Shown: positions 44,788 through 53,735 of the stretch, in pieces | Position numbering within the stretch: the first letter of the stretch is position 1 | How the letters are laid out: every line of letters starts with the position of its first letter | Assembly (NCBI GenBank): GCA_016720545.1 | Contig: JADKKK010000002.1 | Coordinates: forward strand, 124,001 to 188,000 | Direction: 5' to 3' | Source of the DNA: Myxococcales bacterium | Lineage (GTDB): Bacteria > Myxococcota_A > Polyangia > Polyangiales > Polyangiaceae | DNA length: 64,000 nucleotides | The notes under the pieces: model-generated | Told to the model about the DNA's origin: nothing | The model's input: the letters and a program-made list of their open reading frames with translations, nothing else | Database searches by the model: none | Translations under genes and position numbers: made by a program

Positions 44788-46564
44788 ATGCCCGCTCCGC
44801 CGCGCCGTGGCCCGAGCCCATCGGGCGCCGCGTTCAACGACATCCGGGGGACCATCCCGCTCGTGCCGGGCGCCGCCGTTGATTTTGGTGGGACCGAGGA
44901 GGTCACGGCGTTCCGCGCGCCCTCGCCCCGAGCGAGCGCGCCCCCGCCGCCTCCGGTGGCCGAGCCCGCGCCGATCGAGCTCGACCTGCCCAAGTTCTGC
45001 TCGTCGTGCGGTCGGAGATTCGCGGCCGAGCTCTTCCTGTGTCCCTTCGACTCGCTCCCGCTGCTCGCCGACCGGCCGCTCCCCGAGGCGGTCGACCCGC
45101 TCATCGGACAGGTGCTCAACCAGACCTTCCGCGTCGTGCGCCTCATCGGGGAGGGCGGCATGGGGAAGGTGTACGAGGCGCGGCACCTACGCCTCGGCGA
45201 GCAGCGTTTCGCGGTGAAGGTGCTGCTGCCCGAGTTCGCCCAGAACGCCGAGGTCGTGGCGCGCTTCCAGCGCGAGGCCGAGAGCGCCAGCAGCATCTCC
45301 CACCCGAACGTCGTTCAGGTCATCGACGTGCACCGCACGCGCGAGGGCGCGCCCTACCTCGTCGCGGAGTTTCTCGACGGCGAAGAGCTCGGGGCGTTCG
45401 TCGAGAAGGTGGGCCGGCTCGGCGTCCCGTTCGCCGTGGGGATCGCTCGGCAGGTCTGTCGGGGGCTCGCGGCCGCCCACGCAAAGGGCGTCGTGCACCG
45501 CGACATGAAGCCCGAGAACGTCTTCCTCCTCCGGCAGCAGGCCGGCGAGCAGGGCGTGCCCCGGGTGAAGGTGATCGACTTCGGCGTGAGTCGGGTCAAG
45601 GACCACGACATCAACCTGACGCAGGCGGGAGTCATCCTGGGCACGCCGAGCTTCATGTCGCCCGAGCAGGCGCGCGCCGAGGTGGTCGACGAGCGCGCTG
45701 ACATCTACGCGGTCGGCGCCGTCCTCTACAACCTGCTCACGGGGCTCCGCCCGTTCGACGCCGACGACCCCACACGGACGCTCATCATGCTCCTCACCGA
45801 GGAGCTCCCCCGTGCGGCACGCCAACCCGATGGTGCCGCCCGGCCTCGACGAGGTCATCCGCGTGTGCCTCGCCAAGAACAGGGAGGAGCGATTCCGCAG
45901 CATGGCGGAGCTCGACGCCGCGCTCGCGCCGTTCGACTCGCTCGACGGCCAGCGCGCGAGTGCTCCGCCGCCACTCGCGTTGCCAGCCCGCGCGCTCGGT
46001 GCGCCGGCCACCGGCGGTGGTGGCACCTCGTTCGAGCTCGCCGCGCAGGCGCTCGGCGGGGGCGCCCCGGCGCCGCGTGCGCTGCGGCCCACCGTCATCG
46101 GCTACGGCGCGGCCATGCTCGTGCTCGGCTACGGCACGCTGGCCCTGCTCCTGCTCGGCGTCGCGCGGGTCGTCTTCGGCGAGGGCGCGTTCGACGGCGT
46201 GGGCTCGCTGCTCTTCCTGCACATCTTCGCGCTCGGCCTCACCATCGTCGCAGGCGCCATCGTGGGGCAGAGCGTGCGCGAGCGCGCGTGGGACAACGAG
46301 CGCCGGCTCTCCGACCTGGCGCAGGACCTCCGGGCGGCGGTGGTGGTGTCGCTGCTCGGGCTCGTGCTCGCCCTCGGGCTCGCGCGGTGGCTCGCGATCG
46401 CGGTGCTGAACGACGCCCCCATCGCTTTCTCGGGCGCGTGGGACATCCTCGCCGCGCTCGGCTGCGCCTTCGGCGCGTTCGGGTTCGTCGCTCGGCGCCT
46501 TGCGGCGAGCGCCGCGGCCGACACCAAGGCGACCATCGCGGGGCCGCCGCGCCCTTTTCTCTAG
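44788..46564 (+). pseudogene. Ser/Thr protein kinase with four TM segments, frameshifted
   Basis: Two frames together make one normal myxobacterial kinase. Frame 1 (44788 to about 45815) has a zinc-ribbon-like CSSCGRRF...CPFD segment (71-87) and an active-looking kinase domain: GEGGMGKVYEA, VKVLL, HRDMKPENVF, DFGVSR and GTPSFMSPEQ. It breaks after LLTEELPR. The next frame continues VRHANPMVPPGLDEVIRVCLAKNREERFRSM, the expected end of the kinase fold, then about four membrane helices (VIGYGAAMLVLGYGTLALLLL, FLHIFALGLTIVAGAIV, VVVSLLGLVLALGLARWL, ILAALGCAFGAFGFVA). Loss of two bases (CG from CGCGTG) near 45810-45815 explains it. It could be a real mutation or a sequencing error; as read, the protein loses its membrane part. 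Confidence 0.83.
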
Positions 46565-46589
46565 CTGCTGCGGGCAGTTGGCAGGCTCG

Positions 46590-47627
46590 TCAGGGGGCGT
46601 CCAGCGCGGTCGCGCGGGCCGAGCGTCCCGGCGTGGCGAGGGCCTCGCGCGTCGCGGGCCGCGACGGGAGGGTCGACAGCCGCCCGCCCTCGCTGTCGAC
46701 CGTGATGTCGCCCTCGAGATCCGTGCGGTGCAGCTCCGTCCCCGCGAGCGCGAGGCGGCCCAGGGTGGCCGCGTGGGGGTGTCCGTAGTCGTTCGCCCGT
46801 CCGCACGACACCACGGCGACGCTCGGGTGCACCGCGCGCAAGAACGCCGCGCTCGAGGCGTGCTTGGAGCCGTGGTGGGCGACCTTGAGGACGTCGGCCG
46901 CGAGCGCCTCGGGGGCCTCGAGCAGCCGCGTCTCGGTGGGGTGCTCGGCGTCGCCGGTGAAGAGCACGTGGCGCGTGCCGGCATCGCCGCCCGCGCTGGC
47001 GTGGGAGAGCCGAACGACCACGCTGTTGGCGTTGGGGTCGCTCCGCGTGTTGTGGAGCAGCGGCTCGCGGGGGCCGAGGATCTCCACGTCGGCGTGCCGG
47101 CCCAGGCGCAGGTGCATCCCACGCCGCGCGATCACGTGGGGCACGCCGCGCGAGCTGAGGACGCGGAGCGCGCGGTCGTAGGCTGCGACGGGGTGCTCGG
47201 CGAACCCGGGGTCCCAGAGGGCTCCGATCCGTGCGGTGCGCGCGAGGCTGTCGAGCTGCCCCAGGTGGTCGGCGTGGGCGTGCGTGACGAGCACGGCGCC
47301 GACGGCGCCACCGAGCCGCGCGAGCTGCTCGTCGATGCGAGGGGCCGCCTCGCGTGGGCCGAGATCGATGAGGAGAGACGCGCCGTCGTCGGTCGTGACG
47401 AGCGCGCCGTCGCCCTGACCAACGTCGAGGAACGTGATGCGCACGTGGCCACCCGGCTCGAGCGCGCCCTCGCCAGGGGGGGCGGGGGGGGCCGAAGGGA
47501 CCGACGCCGTCGGCGCGGTCACCACGGGCACGGGGACCCCCGGAGCCGCGGGCTCCGGGCGTCCGCACGCCGCCAGCGCCGCGACGACGAGCAGCGCGAG
47601 CGCCGCAGGCCGCGGGCCGCCGCTCAC
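46590..47627 (-). CDS. ComEC/Rec2-like metallo-beta-lactamase-fold lipoprotein hydrolase
   Basis: 345-residue precursor. The signal peptide ends in LAAC, then a Pro/Ala/Val linker. The catalytic domain from about 60 has VRITFLDVGQGDGALV, the metal motif THAHADHLGQ, FTGDAE, and VLKVAHHGSKHASS. This set is typical of the MBL domain found at the C-terminus of ComEC competence proteins and in free-standing relatives that act on phosphodiesters or nucleic acid. Here it is lipid-anchored, so it acts outside the inner membrane. GTG 47627 starts 2 nt after the stop of the beta-barrel gene; it is the last gene of a four-gene surface operon. Confidence 0.88.
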   Translation of the reverse strand: MSGGPRPAALALLVVAALAACGRPEPAAPGVPVPVVTAPTASVPSAPPAPPGEGALEPGGHVRITFLDVGQGDGALVTTDDGASLLIDLGPREAAPRIDEQLARLGGAVGAVLVTHAHADHLGQLDSLARTARIGALWDPGFAEHPVAAYDRALRVLSSRGVPHVIARRGMHLRLGRHADVEILGPREPLLHNTRSDPNANSVVVRLSHASAGGDAGTRHVLFTGDAEHPTETRLLEAPEALAADVLKVAHHGSKHASSAAFLRAVHPSVAVVSCGRANDYGHPHAATLGRLALAGTELHRTDLEGDITVDSEGGRLSTLPSRPATREALATPGRSARATALDAP

Positions 47628-47629
47628 GC

Positions 47630-49483
47630 TCAGAAGCGGGCCTGGATCGCCGTGCCGATGCCGAGGCGGTCGGGGCTCTGGAACACGCGGAGAGAGGCAG
47701 TGCCCTCGCTCGGATCACGCACGATCAGGGTGCCGTTGTTGTCGCGCACGTACTGCGCCCAGAGAATGACGGCCATGATCTCCGAGGCGTCCCAGCGGAG
47801 GCTCGCGCGCGCCTGCATGACGGGCGTGCGGTCCTTGTTGTAGGGCAGAATCGACTCGTCGCCCTGCTGCCGGAGCACGATGGTTCGCGAGGCCTGTACG
47901 CCGCCGTCGCTGAACTCGGCGCGGAAGGTGGCGGGGAGCTGGAGACCACCGCCGACGCCGGGCGTGAGGTGCAGCCCGGGGAAGTGGTAGTCGGCCGTGA
48001 CCGCGCCGAATAGCTCGGGGTCCGACTGGGACTCCTTGGGCAACGACACGAAAGGAATGAAGCCCGGCACGTTGCGCACGACGAAGTTCAGATTGCGGTA
48101 AATGCCAGTCGCGCTGAGTCGCAAGTAGCCCGCCTTGAGCACGCCCTGGAGCGCCCCGGCGACCGCGTATTGATCCTTCAGCGCCCCGGCCTGGTCGAAG
48201 TCCTTCACGCGCTGTCCCAGCGCAGAGCCCTCGGCGCTGACGCTCCAGGCGAGCTCGCCGGCCTGGTATTTCTCAGGCGCGAACAGCACCATCGCCTTGT
48301 TCGGGTCGTTCTTGTAGAGGAGGAAGTCGACCGAGCGAGGGACCGGCATGTTGTCGTGAACCACGAGGCGGCTCGACGCGCCGTAGGTGTACGCGGGGCG
48401 GCCGCGCACGTCTTCCAGGTCGAAGCGCCCTTGTTGGAAGTAGCCGGCGCCCGCGTCCATACGGAAGTTCTTCGTGAAGTCGAGGCCCGCGCCGCCAAGG
48501 AAGCCGTAGTTGGTCTCGCCGACGCGCACCGTCTCCACGTCGCTCTCGCCGCCGGGGCGCAGCACCTGCTGCGGCTGGACGATCGTGCCCGTCTTGAAGC
48601 CGAGGAACGCGTAGAAGCCGTCGCGGTCGTACTGCACCTTGAGGCCAGGCGCAGCCCCCTGCAGCTTGGGGAAGATCGACTGGTTGATCGCGACCGCCGT
48701 GCCACCCCACGAAATGTCGTACAGGTAGCCGAGTCGAACGCGGTCGGTGTCGAGCGGGAAGAAGACCGCGCTGATGCCCTCTTTGTCGGTCTTGCCGGTC
48801 TGATAGAACATGCGCAGGTACGAGCCGCTGTCGTACAGGGCGGAGTTCAGCGAGCCCGTGCGCGACGAGAGCGCCCCCAGATCGAAGCGCAACACGAGGG
48901 AGGCCTCGGTGGTGAGCTTGTCGATGAACGCGGGCATCTTCTTGTACATCACGAGGTGCGTGAGGTTCTCGCGGCCCGTGAAGCGCGAGTTCAGGTTGTC
49001 GAAGAAGAGGCGGTACTGGGAGCGCTCGCCGACGTTGAACGTTGGAGAGAGCGGGATGAGCTCGCCTGTCTTGTGCAGGAAGTCGTCATCGCCGAACGTC
49101 CACGTCAGACGCGTATCCATGAAGTTGCCGCTGGGGCTCACCGAGGGCGTCCCCGCCGCGCGCGCGCCCGCCGTCCCGGCGATCTCGGGGACCCGAGTCT
49201 CCGCGGGCTTGGCCTCGCCGGGCTTGGGGTCTCCCGAGGTCGCGTCCTTGGCGTCGGCGGGCTTGGGGTCTCCCGAGGTCCCGTCTTTGGCGTCTGCGGG
49301 CTTGTCTGCGGGCTTGTCTGCGGGCTTGGCGTCGCCCGCCGCTGGGTCGGCCTTCGGCTTGTCGCCGTCCGTGGCCGCGGTCGCGGTCCCCGCCGCCTGC
49401 GCGGCGGCGTCGCCGGGGGTGAGCACGAAGGCGAGGCAGGCCGGCACGAGGACGAGAGTGGAGAAGAGGCGAAGCGAGCGCAT
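47630..49483 (-). CDS. outer-membrane beta-barrel protein
   Basis: 617-residue precursor with a signal peptide (LVLVPACLAFVLTPGDAAAQA), a low-complexity linker (about 45-100) of KPADKPADAKD and TSGDPKP repeats, and a long barrel region. Aromatic-rich alternating strands are frequent (TRLTWTFGDDDFL, SQYRLFFDNLNSRF, SYLRMFYQTGK, DRVRLGYLYDISWGG, GFYAFLGFKTG) and the protein ends in Phe (IGTAIQARF). It is about the size of a 16-20-strand porin-like channel. It is encoded between a DNDGDG lipoprotein and the MBL hydrolase. The substrate is unknown. Confidence 0.85.
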   Translation of the reverse strand: MRSLRLFSTLVLVPACLAFVLTPGDAAAQAAGTATAATDGDKPKADPAAGDAKPADKPADKPADAKDGTSGDPKPADAKDATSGDPKPGEAKPAETRVPEIAGTAGARAAGTPSVSPSGNFMDTRLTWTFGDDDFLHKTGELIPLSPTFNVGERSQYRLFFDNLNSRFTGRENLTHLVMYKKMPAFIDKLTTEASLVLRFDLGALSSRTGSLNSALYDSGSYLRMFYQTGKTDKEGISAVFFPLDTDRVRLGYLYDISWGGTAVAINQSIFPKLQGAAPGLKVQYDRDGFYAFLGFKTGTIVQPQQVLRPGGESDVETVRVGETNYGFLGGAGLDFTKNFRMDAGAGYFQQGRFDLEDVRGRPAYTYGASSRLVVHDNMPVPRSVDFLLYKNDPNKAMVLFAPEKYQAGELAWSVSAEGSALGQRVKDFDQAGALKDQYAVAGALQGVLKAGYLRLSATGIYRNLNFVVRNVPGFIPFVSLPKESQSDPELFGAVTADYHFPGLHLTPGVGGGLQLPATFRAEFSDGGVQASRTIVLRQQGDESILPYNKDRTPVMQARASLRWDASEIMAVILWAQYVRDNNGTLIVRDPSEGTASLRVFQSPDRLGIGTAIQARF

Positions 49484-49587
49484 CGAGGGAGACTCCGTGA
49501 GGGACCGTGAGGTGGAGCGAGAGGTGCGGCGCGAGCCGGGGGAGGGGAGCGCGGCTTGGGCGGCGTGGCGTCCAGGGAGAGGGCGGC

Positions 49588-51210
49588 TCACTGGGGACTC
49601 TCCTCGGCGAACGTGCGCGGAAAGACGCACGCCTTGTCCGAGGGGAGCGGGGCCTTCGCGACGTCGACGACGATGTCGTCGCCGCAGCGAGCCTCGATGG
49701 TGAACTGCGAGCCGCCGGAGAAGTAAGTGAGCGTGCCCGTGAAGGCGCGGATCTTCTTTCCGCGGAGCTCGTCCGGGTGAAAGGCCGAGTCCGTGCTGCC
49801 GTTCGCCTGGATGTTCGCGACCCGAATGCCGTCGGTGAACACCAGCCGGAACGAGCTGCGGCCCTGGAAGTTCGAGAACTCGGTGCACTCGCTGTTCTTC
49901 GTGCACGTGTCCGAGCAGGCGCCCTCGGGATCGTCGGTCGCGAAGCTTATCTTCCCGTCCTCGTTGAGATCGCAGTTGGTGGCGTCTTCGGTGAGGAGGA
50001 ATTTCGGGAGGCTCGGGTTGTCCTTGATGGCCGGGTTGGGCTTGGGGTGACCCGGGCCGAGCAGCTTCGTGATGCGCACCTCGAGGCGCCCCTCGGAGCT
50101 GGCGCGCACAAGCGAGCCGGAGAGCTTCAGCAGGTTCGCGATTTGGACCGCGCCCGTGGAGTCGACCACGTCGCCCGGCTCGAGCAGCCTCGGCTCGGGG
50201 ACGCCGCAGGGCCGCAGCTTGGGGTTCCACTCCTCCAGCGTCCACGTGGGGAAGCTCACCTGCGTGAACCCGAAGAACTCGGTCGCGGTGCCGCCGTGTG
50301 ACCGAATGCGGTCGCACACGCGCATGCGTGGCGGGGGGTTGAAGTTGAACGAGAACACGCTGTTGAAGCCGCGGCCGTCGCTCACGTCGCTCGTGTAGAA
50401 GCCGTTGGCCGCGATGCGGGTGACCACGGTGTCGAAGTCGAACACCTGGGTGCCGTCCGGCCGCTCGTGGAAGCCGGTGTCGAGTCGGATGGGCTGCTTC
50501 GGGTAGGCGGTCGTCCCACCACCCGTGTTGACGCCGCGCACGTCCGCGATACGGGGCAGTGCGAAATAGAGTGTGGGGCTCGCGCCCTCGGCGTAGGTGC
50601 CCGACTCCTCGGTGTCGTCGTTCGCGAACGCGCAGCCCGGATCGGCGGGGAAGTCGATGAGCCCATCGCCGTCGTTGTCGAGGCCGTCGGCGCACTTGGG
50701 CGGCGGGTCGCGCACTGGATCGGCCGGCTCGTAGCCCGCGTCTTGGGCGAGGATGTACGACTCGCCGTACGCGTTCTCGAGGAGGACGGTGATGTTCGAC
50801 GCCACGCCGTTCTCGAGCTTCACGCTCCGCCCGCTCACGCCCGCGCCCGAGAGCGACTGCACGTTGCCGGGCTTCGCGTTGAGGCGCATCCAGCCGTTGA
50901 AGCTCGTGTCGACCGCCCCGTCGGCGCGCAGCGCGGCGACGTTCACCACGAAGGGCACCGGGCCGTCGAAGCTGAGCGGGAGTGGCTTGAAGCGCTCTCC
51001 GGCGTTCGTCGACGGGGCCAGCTCCACCTTGACGCGTGCTTTTGTGTTCAGCGTGCCAAAGCCGGAGGAACAGTCGATCGCGCCGAGCGCGAGGCACGCG
51101 ATCGCGCCCAGGCTCGCGAGCGAGGGGCGAGGCGAGCGGAGAGGCGCGGCCGCCGCGCGCGGGAGTCGAGCGAGTCGAGCGAGTCGAGCGAGTCGAGCGT
51201 TGAGTCTCAT
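49588..51210 (-). CDS. lipoprotein with thrombospondin-3-like Ca motif
   Basis: 540-residue precursor. A long basic N-region (RLARLARLARL) precedes the hydrophobic core and a likely lipobox GAIDC. Residues near 175-195 carry CADGLDNDGDGLIDFPADPGC, a calcium-binding DxDxDG loop common in surface proteins of this group, and NCDLNEDGKISF is a second one. The rest is beta-rich with a Cys cluster (ACSDTCTKNSECTEF). No enzyme motif. ATG 51210 overlaps the stop of the 5'-nucleotidase gene (ATGA). An extracellular Ca-stabilised binding role is likely. Confidence 0.78.
   Translation of the reverse strand: MRLNARLARLARLARLPRAAAAPLRSPRPSLASLGAIACLALGAIDCSSGFGTLNTKARVKVELAPSTNAGERFKPLPLSFDGPVPFVVNVAALRADGAVDTSFNGWMRLNAKPGNVQSLSGAGVSGRSVKLENGVASNITVLLENAYGESYILAQDAGYEPADPVRDPPPKCADGLDNDGDGLIDFPADPGCAFANDDTEESGTYAEGASPTLYFALPRIADVRGVNTGGGTTAYPKQPIRLDTGFHERPDGTQVFDFDTVVTRIAANGFYTSDVSDGRGFNSVFSFNFNPPPRMRVCDRIRSHGGTATEFFGFTQVSFPTWTLEEWNPKLRPCGVPEPRLLEPGDVVDSTGAVQIANLLKLSGSLVRASSEGRLEVRITKLLGPGHPKPNPAIKDNPSLPKFLLTEDATNCDLNEDGKISFATDDPEGACSDTCTKNSECTEFSNFQGRSSFRLVFTDGIRVANIQANGSTDSAFHPDELRGKKIRAFTGTLTYFSGGSQFTIEARCGDDIVVDVAKAPLPSDKACVFPRTFAEESPQ
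51166..51200 (+). repeat. 9-bp tandem repeat encoding the signal-peptide N-region
   Basis: Repeats of GAGTCGAGC, four near-perfect copies (about 51166-51200), encode ARL-ARL-ARL on the minus strand at the start of the 540-residue lipoprotein. The unit keeps the reading frame. Copy-number change would alter the positive N-region of the signal peptide. Confidence 0.75.
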
Positions 51211-53651
51211 CGTCCGATCATCTCCACGCGACCGTCGGAGTAGCTCCCGAGCTTCGCGTCAACACACGACAAGATCTTGCACTCCTCGCCCGCGAGGGCG
51301 CACGCGTTGAGCTTGGTCCTGCACTGCTCGCGGTCCTGGGCCCGCGCGTCCGCGCAGGAGCGCTGGTGAAACTCCGCGACGCGGCTGCGGCAGTCGTTTC
51401 GCACGCACCGGCCCGCCCCGGAGATGCACGAGGCGCCCTTGCGCGAGCGGCAGAAGGCGTCCGCGTCCGAGCTGCCGGTCTCTTCCGCCGTGGCGGGGCA
51501 GGCGCACACGAAGTTGGGCTCGCACTCCGCGTCGGTGGCGCAGACCTGGAGGCCGTCGCCGCCGTTCGACGCCTTCCAGCCGCACGGCTTGCCGCCGCGT
51601 AGGAAGTCGGTGAGGGCGTCACGCTGTTGGATCTTGGTGTCGATCTGCGTCGTGTTGCGCTGCAGCACGCGGAAGCCCGAGCCGCCCTGGGCGAGGTAGG
51701 TGCTCGTGGCGAGCTCGTAGCGGTTGGTGGGCGTGATGCGGGCGAGGCACAGGCCCTCGGCGCCGCCACCGCTCCGGTCGCACTGGCCCGGGTGGACCAC
51801 GCCGTCGGCCGCCTTGCACTCGTCGTCGGTTCGGCAGCGCTTGTAGGAGTTTCCGTCGCGGATGTGACCGATGTAGATCTCCTGGGCGCACGCGCCCACG
51901 ACGCACTTCTTCTGCGTCAGGTCGCACTCGCCGCGCACCGAGAGGCAGTCGTCGTCGTTCGCGCAGGTCACCGAGGTCGCGGTCTGGCACCCGGCGCAGT
52001 TCAGGCGAATGCGCGCGCCCGCGATTTGGGCCTGGGTCGAGCAACCACGCGAGGCGGCGCGACGCGCGGTGAAGTCGAACATCTCTTGGACCTCGATGCC
52101 CGAGAGCTGCATCTTCGAGATCGAGTTGTCGAACGGAAACACGTTGTACATCTGCTCGATCGTGATGGGACCGGGCGTGATGTCGGCGCGAACGCCGGTG
52201 GTGTTGGTGAGCGCGAAGTCGGTTTGCACGCCCAGCCGGAGCCACATGCCCGTCGCGACGAGGTTGCCGAGCGGCGCGTCGCCGCCGTTGCCTGAGACTC
52301 TGCGCGAGCCCTCGGGGCTGTAGCCGACGAGGATGTCGAGATCTGCGGCCGTGTCGAGCCCGCGACGGTAGGGCTGGAGCATGTCGGCGACGATGGGGTC
52401 GTCGGGGACCGAGTCGTCGATCGGGAACGCCTGGTAGCGGTTCGACAGGAGCTCGTACCCGTTGACCTTGTCGTAGTCGTCGGGGTTGCCCGTGGGGCTC
52501 ACCGCCGCGGGGTCGTTCGAGAGGACGAGGTCGAGGCGACCCACGTACTTCGCGAACGCGCCCGAGTGCGCGATGATCACGCGCCGCGGGCGGCAGACGC
52601 GCTTGGTCTGGTAGGGGTGGAAGTCAGGGTCGTAGTCGCCGAGCGGGCCCTTCAGCGCGGGATCGGCGTCGTCTTTCGGGGGGTTGCCCGGCGACGGATC
52701 TTGCTTCGGGTCGGGCGTCCACACGAAGCCTGGCTGCGTGGGATCGGAGGAGCAGTCGGAAATCTGCTGAGGCGGGTTGATGACGACGTGGTTGTGCCCG
52801 CCGAGCACCACGTCGATGCCCGTCGTGTTACGCACCATGCGCTGGTCGACGTCGAGCCCGAGGTGCGTGAGCATGACGATCACGTCGACGCTCGGGCGGA
52901 GGAGGTCGACGTAGAACTGCGCCACCTCCGCGGTGTTGAGCGGGGTGATGCCGAGGCGGTTCGGCTGGTCGAACACCGACGAGAGGCTCGACAGGTTCGC
53001 CATGCCGATGACGGCGATCTTGAGGCCGCCCTGGTTGAAAATGCTGAACGGGCGGGTGACCGAGCCCATGAACCCGCTGTTCGGCGTCTCGGGCGTCTCG
53101 AACTTGTAGTTCGCCGCGAGCACGCTGAACGTGGACCACGCCTGGAACTGCCTCGCCGCGTTGAGGGCGCCGAGGTCGAACTCGTGGTTTCCGACGACCG
53201 CCGCGTCGATGCCCATGGCGGAGAGCGATCGGACCTCTGGCTCACCCGAGTAAAAGTTGAAGATCGGCGCGCCCTGGAAGCAGTCGCCCGAGTCGAGGTG
53301 GAGCACGCGCTCGCTCCGTGCGCGCTCTCGCCCGATGACGTAGGCGAGGCGCCCCACGCCGCCGACGTTGGCGACCGATCCGAGCGTGCCGAGGCCGAGG
53401 TCCGCGTCGATTTGGGTGATGACCTGCTCGAAGGGGAGCAGCCGCGAGTGGATGTCGGACGTGTGGATCAACGTGAGGTTGACCTGGCAGCTCTTGCTCT
53501 CGCCCGGTCCACAGGGGCTCGACTGTGTGGGACCGTCGCCACCACATCCAGGCGAGCCCGCCAGGGCCGCGGTGAGACCCGCGGCGACGACGACCTGGGG
53601 GAACGCGCGACGAGGAGCGAGCGACGAGAGGAAGCGACGGATGCGGCCCAT
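51207..53651 (-). CDS. 5'-nucleotidase/metallophosphatase lipoprotein with Cys-rich insertion
   Basis: 814-residue precursor. Signal peptide ends near AGSPGC. The calcineurin-like metallophosphatase domain has all motifs: HTSDIHSRL, LDSGDCFQGAPIF, VGNHEFDLG, THLGLD and GGHNHV. The 5'-nucleotidase C-terminal domain shows NGGDAPLGNLVATG, ALTNTTGVRADI and YNVFPFDNSISKMQLSG. Inserted within it is a region of about 130 residues with many cysteines (NCAGCQTATSVTCANDDDC, CDLTQKKCVVGAC), and a second Cys-rich segment ends the protein. It should release phosphate from extracellular nucleotides or similar esters. ATG 53651 is preferred over GTG 53690. First gene of the surface operon. Confidence 0.9.
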   Translation of the reverse strand: MGRIRRFLSSLAPRRAFPQVVVAAGLTAALAGSPGCGGDGPTQSSPCGPGESKSCQVNLTLIHTSDIHSRLLPFEQVITQIDADLGLGTLGSVANVGGVGRLAYVIGRERARSERVLHLDSGDCFQGAPIFNFYSGEPEVRSLSAMGIDAAVVGNHEFDLGALNAARQFQAWSTFSVLAANYKFETPETPNSGFMGSVTRPFSIFNQGGLKIAVIGMANLSSLSSVFDQPNRLGITPLNTAEVAQFYVDLLRPSVDVIVMLTHLGLDVDQRMVRNTTGIDVVLGGHNHVVINPPQQISDCSSDPTQPGFVWTPDPKQDPSPGNPPKDDADPALKGPLGDYDPDFHPYQTKRVCRPRRVIIAHSGAFAKYVGRLDLVLSNDPAAVSPTGNPDDYDKVNGYELLSNRYQAFPIDDSVPDDPIVADMLQPYRRGLDTAADLDILVGYSPEGSRRVSGNGGDAPLGNLVATGMWLRLGVQTDFALTNTTGVRADITPGPITIEQMYNVFPFDNSISKMQLSGIEVQEMFDFTARRAASRGCSTQAQIAGARIRLNCAGCQTATSVTCANDDDCLSVRGECDLTQKKCVVGACAQEIYIGHIRDGNSYKRCRTDDECKAADGVVHPGQCDRSGGGAEGLCLARITPTNRYELATSTYLAQGGSGFRVLQRNTTQIDTKIQQRDALTDFLRGGKPCGWKASNGGDGLQVCATDAECEPNFVCACPATAEETGSSDADAFCRSRKGASCISGAGRCVRNDCRSRVAEFHQRSCADARAQDREQCRTKLNACALAGEECKILSCVDAKLGSYSDGRVEMIGR

Positions 53652-53735
53652 GCGTGCTCGCACACTAGAAAAGAAAAGCGAATTTCGCACGAAAGATCGC
53701 CCGACGCTCTTCGAGCGCCAGCGAGGCGGCCCGGC

